A DNA stretch of 64,000 bases. Origin: Anseranas semipalmata. Its lineage: Eukaryota > Chordata > Aves > Anseriformes > Anseranatidae. Positions 59,672-64,000 of this stretch are shown here, piece after piece. The stretch's first letter is position 1; the number at the start of each line of letters is the position of its first letter. The stretch spans positions 313,593-377,592 of the forward strand of contig VXAA01002214.1 of NCBI GenBank assembly GCA_013399115.1, in the 5' to 3' direction. The notes below the pieces were generated by a model. It had not been told where the DNA came from, did not search any database, and saw nothing but the letters and a program-made list of their open reading frames with translations. The position numbers were made by a program, and so were the translations under genes.

Positions 59672-61121
59672 GTATACCTAAAAACGCATGTGTGCTTATC
59701 TGTGTCTTTCCCTTCTTTCTTTTAAAAACAAAACAAAACAAAATAAAAACCAAAACCAGGAGGTATTTTGGGTCTTTCTTTGGGTTACTTTTAAGGTGCA
59801 GCCTCGGATTCTGGCCTGGGAGGAAGGAAAATACCTTGAGGTATTTTTTTTCTCTTTCCCTCCCTTTTCAGCTACCTACACTGTGTTCCAGTCAAAAACT
59901 GGTTCAAACTCCACCTGAGTCTTTATCTCTTTTTTTTTAAATCAATGTTCATTTACCATTTAGTTAAAAGCAGAAAAAAAAGGTACCTTTTCCAGCCCTT
60001 TATTGCACTCAGAATAAAAAGAATGCTCCGGCACCCGTCTCTGTTGAAGGAGCCAACAATATGACAGCCTTCTGTTCCCTTGCTTGCTTTCCAAGTATTT
60101 CCCAGGTATCTCTTAATTTGAGGACTAAATTTACTAGGAAGAGACATGCTTAGTAGACATGCAAGAATCAGAAAAGTTCGGAGGCAACGCATTGATGAGA
60201 AGCCCAGTCTGCCAGTAACCATCTGTTACAGAGAAGGAAACAAAGCCACAGATTGCTCCTAGGCAGCTTCCCACAGACACTACTTGAGGACTATTTCTAG
60301 CTTGTGGCTAGAAGGTGTCCAATAAATTGACAATTTCACTTCTTCCCACAGAGTTTTCTGATTAGCAGCACAAACTGGTGGAAATTATTTATTTTCACTT
60401 TATTAGTATCATATTCAAGTGTCAGGTTTTTTTTTGAGAAATAGAGCCAGATGATCAGAGGCTCAGTCCTGTAAACAAAGTTTTTGCTCATATATATTCC
60501 AAGAACTTTTAACTACTCTCCTACTATTACATGTCACCTTATTTTCCAACTTCTACCAACTATTTCTTATTATTCAACTATATTCAACTATTTGTTATTA
60601 ACTGCTTGTTCCATTTCAAATGTAAGATTCTAAATAAATCTTGGAAATAAAAAATAACCACCTTCTGCTAAGAAAGACAGGATTAATAAGACTATTTCTT
60701 TTGAAATAGGATTTGAAAATACATCGAACTGCACAGCAAACTTTTCTATAAAATCTATATTAAGCCTGAGGAATAATAATAAACTGGTTTAAACTCACAC
60801 AGCAAAGCCATCATATACCAGGCCTGTTTCTGAGCAATTTGTAAAGCTGGTAGCACCATGATAATTATGTCCAAGAGGACCGATTTCAGATCACTATTTG
60901 TGCATTTTACGCAATTCCCAAATAAATGTTTAACAACGGTGTTGAATTCTATAGTTCCTCTAGCTAGCGATTTTAAATAGAAGAGGAATACAATACTTTG
61001 CAGGTGACACTGGCGATCTCTGTCACGGATCATTCCTGTGTGGAAGACAGACACTCTGCACCTGACCATAAAACAACAGAATGAGAAACCTCATTATTTT
61101 AAGCACATATAAAATATCGAC

Positions 61122-61142
61122 TTTATTTATTTATTTATTTTT
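61122..61142. repeat. (TTTA)n microsatellite
   Basis: Four to five TTTA units at the edge of the CpG island; on the minus strand they read as overlapping AATAAA hexamers. Confidence 0.85.
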
Positions 61143-61179
61143 CCCTCTCCCCTTGTCCTCCACTCTCAAGTAATGGCCT

Positions 61180-62340
61180 GACCGTCCCTCACCCTCCTTG
61201 TCTGCTCCCCCAGCAGCCGGGGCCCGGCGGGAGGCGGCCGGGGCCTGCCCCGAGCCCTGGGGGGGAGCTCTGGGGGCCGGGGGCGAGCACGGCCGCCCCT
61301 CNNNNNNNNNNNNNNNNNNNNNNNNNNNNNNNNNNNNNNNNNNNNNNNNNNNNNNNNNNNNNNNNNNNNNNNNNNNNNNNNNNNNNNNNNNNNNNNNNNN
61401 NNNNNNNNNNNNNNNNNNNNNNNNNNNNNNNNNNNNNNNNNNNNNNNNNNNNNNNNNNNNNNNNNNNNNNNNNNNNNNNNNNNNNNNNNNNNNNNNNNNN
61501 NNNNNNNNNNNNNNNNNNNNNNNNNNNNNNNNNNNNNNNNNNNNNNNNNNNNNNNNNNNNNNNNNNNNNNNNNNNNNNNNNNNNNNNNNNNNNNNNNNNN
61601 NNNNNNNNNNNNNNNNNNNNNNNNNNNNNNNNNNNNNNNNNNNNNNNNNNNNNNNNNNNNNNNNNNNNNNNNNNNNNNNNNNNNNNNNNNNNNNNNNNNN
61701 NNNNNNNNNNNNNNNNNNNNNNNNNNNNNNNNNNNNNNNNNNNNNNNNNNNNNNNNNNNNNNNNNNNNNNNNNNNNNNNNNNNNNNNNNNNNNNNNNNNN
61801 NNNNNNNNNNNNNNNNNNNNNNNNNNNNNNNNNNNNNNNNNNNNNNNNNNNNNNNNNNNNNNNNNNNNNNNNNNNNNNNNNNNNNNNNNNNNNNNNNNNN
61901 NNNNNNNNNNNNNNNNNNNNNNNNNNNNNNNNNNNNNNNNNNNNNNNNNNNNNNNNNNNNNNNNNNNNNNNNNNNNNNNNNNNNNNNNNNNNNNNNNNNN
62001 NNNNNNNNNNNNNNNNNNNNNNNNNNNNNNNNNNNNNNNNNNNNNNNNNNNNNNNNNNNNNNNNNNNNNNNNNNNNNNNNNNNNNNNNNNNNNNNNNNNN
62101 NNNNNNNNNNNNNNNNNNNNNNNNNNNNNNCGGCCCCGCTCGCCCTGCCGGGCCCCCGGGCAGCCCGGGGGAGGGAGGTGCCCCCCCTTGGGAGGGGTTT
62201 AGCCCTGGCCTCCCGAAAACACGCAGCTCGCGAAGGTGGCAGCCGTGGGTGTCCCTGAGACCCCGCGCCGAGGCCTGCGGGCAGGAGTGTCTCCGTGCTG
62301 TCGGTCATCGCGGTGGGCCGCCTGTGCTCATCTTTCACCT
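61180..62340. promoter_or_regulatory. CpG island largely hidden by an assembly gap
   Basis: Both flanks of the N run are very G+C- and CpG-rich (61190-61301 and 62131-62330). Such islands usually mark a transcription start. On the minus strand the left flank has a good donor, AAGGAGG|GTGAGG (about 61186-61192). The gene and its direction are unknown. Confidence 0.7.
61302..62130. other. assembly gap, 829 N
   Basis: Unknown bases within a CpG island. Open frames drawn across it are artefacts. Confidence 1.
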
Positions 62341-62995
62341 GACGCTAGCTTCAAGTGCTATTTATTGTTATTTAGCGTTATATTTAGTACCTCGTGTGCG
62401 TACTGCAGGCAGAAGAGGAAAACTCTCATTTTGGGCTGTGGCTTAAAACTTTACTAATGCGCCTTTGCTTCTCCCTGCTGGAGATGGGGCCTGCCCTGGG
62501 GTTTTGTCACTTGAATGAAGAGGAACTGGTGCAGAGACAAATTTGTCAGGTGGATGGATGTTACTTTAGTCATTTGAAAGATTTTGAGAGATCTCTTTTG
62601 ATTTTGTTTTAGGTGAAATTATAAACCTAGTTGCAGGTATGGCAGCCATTATTATTATTATTTTAATAGAGGAACAGATGTCTGGGTGTCATGGTGAAGA
62701 GGGCGGTGTACATCAGCCCTGTATAGTGGCGATTAAGTGCCTGGCTTCTCGGAGTTGGTCAGCCTGTGGCTTTGGAGGCACATGTAGCTGGCAGAAGGTG
62801 GAGGTTTGGTTCCCAAAATGGCACTGGGCCTTGTAACAGCCAGCGTGGCTGCTGGATAATCTCAAATTCAGAGGTTGGGGAAAAGGTCAGTGTGGGTTTT
62901 TAAGGCCGTTGTTGCTTGTATGCTCAGCCCAGCACCGTCTTGCAAAGGGGCAGTGGTGCTCTTGAGAAATTGTTGCTTTTTTCTGTGGGTGACAG

Positions 62996-63042
62996 GTGGC
63001 TGAAGCTCCTGCGCTACGCTCCCCTTCCCTCACCTCTCTGAG
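62996..63042 (+). other. candidate small exon
   Basis: Preceded by a T-rich tract ending GTGGGTGACAG and followed by CTCTCTGAG|GTAAGT, an ideal donor. It is 47 bases long and open in one frame (VAEAPALRSPSLTSL). It lies 0.7 kb downstream of the CpG island and could be a 5' exon of a plus-strand gene leaving the window. Prediction only. Confidence 0.3.
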
Positions 63043-64000
63043 GTAAGTTGCACGTGTTGCGGAGTACTGGCCACACGAAGGTTTTGGTATGCAGCTCATG
63101 GGATCAGGAGCGCTGGCCGACCGTGGTGTGCACGCAGGTGCTATTTGTGTATCATGTATATCAGCATGATTTTGCACTTGGCTGGAGCCTTCTGCTAGGA
63201 ACCATTTCTACAGAAGATAAGGTAGAGCCCTGTTCTGTAGAGAATTGCTGTTTTTTCCAAATTTAGGACTTGCACAAGGTTTTTTCTTTCCCTCCTAGGA
63301 GGAAGGACTTTTTCTTTTAAGTATTGCTGTTGTGAAGAAGGCGTGTTTCGGGTCAGCATAGATGTTTCTGCGGCTTCATGTAACCTTTGAGGTGTGGGGA
63401 ACTGGGCTGGAAGCAACACGGAGCTGCTCCTTCATGTGCGTCTTGTGGTGCTGCTTCTTAGGTCAGCATAAGGCATAAATCCTTCTGTTAGTGTTTTTCA
63501 TTCTGAATCAGGAGTTACTCAGAGGTTTTAGGAAACTAGAAATACAGCATACAGGGAATATTTTTGAGACAAGTCTCCTCTGAGGCTCTGAAGTTTGGTT
63601 AACAGATGATCCTTCATACAAAGTAGTATGAAAATATCTGCTGAAAATCTTCAAAATAATAGTCTGGGTTTCTTGCACCTCTTAGGCATCAACATGTATT
63701 TGATCACTTGAATCTTATTTTTCTGTGTTTTTTTTTTCTGCTGTCTCCAACCTGAATGCTTCCCCCCACCACTTCTTCCCACAATTTATTAGTTTTCATG
63801 ACCTCTTCTTCCCCTGCATACAAATGACTGCCAGTTTTTCTTTGCAGAAAAACAATTGTATTTTTACTGTCCTGTGAGGTATAAGTAAGCTTCCTTTTAT
63901 ATCCTGAATTGAGTGTAGTTTTAAGTGCTGTTGCTTGCCTCTCATTACGTCAAAACAGGGTTGTATGAAGGGAAAATGTGCTGCTGCTTTTGTTTATATA

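Larger units (their letters stand above)
41140..61120. other. intergenic region right of GPI
   Basis: About 20 kb, AT-rich. Holds relics of two possible MITEs (41.2 and 43.5 kb), a LINE fragment (47.5 kb), the coding-like relic (54.2-55.0 kb) and a candidate exon (59.6 kb). A T/C-skewed block runs from about 42.12 to 42.80 kb. A G+C-rich patch at 45.47-45.67 kb follows a strong acceptor-like CTCTTCCCCCCTCAG but has no matching donor. No conserved protein exons found on either strand. Confidence 0.7.

Noticed and set aside
61166..62338. 390- and 334-codon frames across the second gap
   Set aside because: Almost entirely N; only short G+C-rich ends are real sequence.

Overview
The window is vertebrate nuclear DNA, almost certainly from a bird. 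It is AT-rich and repeat-poor, with long introns, GT-AG splice sites and CpG islands. It carries a CR1 LINE 3' end with the octamer-like terminal repeats typical of birds (19855-19912), plus a few very old LINE, SINE and MITE-like relics. No prokaryotic features (operons, CRISPR, insertion sequences) are present.

The one gene that can be read with certainty is GPI, glucose-6-phosphate isomerase, on the minus strand. All 18 coding exons can be placed between 40323 (ATG) and 18457 (TGA). Together they give 1,662 nt, or 553 residues. Every intron starts with GT and ends with AG, phases match across all junctions, and the catalytic residues are present (R272, E357, H388, K518). The promoter lies in a CpG island with a consensus TATA box, GC boxes and an upstream MEF2-type site. 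The 5' part of intron 1 is also CpG-rich and is interrupted by a 319-base assembly gap. The transcript probably ends just past an AATAAA read on the minus strand at 18162-18167.

Layout: 1-15.4 kb is non-coding as far as I can see, with LINE and SINE relics, a homopurine repeat and poly-T tracts. The stretch 15.4-16.65 kb holds a possible isolated exon and a small CpG island with a near-perfect CTCF-type site. GPI occupies 18.1-40.4 kb. From 41 to 61 kb there is intergenic sequence with old transposon relics and one coding-like relic at 54.2-55.05 kb. From 61.2 to 62.3 kb a CpG island is largely hidden by an 829-base gap and probably marks the start of another transcription unit. The last 1.7 kb contains a possible small plus-strand exon.

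I did not find a clearly new biological system. The items most worth checking are the coding-like relic with its 250-codon antisense open frame, the isolated candidate exons near 15.5, 59.6 and 63.0 kb, the CpG/CTCF-type element downstream of GPI, the near-repeat flanking the CR1 tail, and the apparent absence from the window of the genes that flank GPI in mammals.
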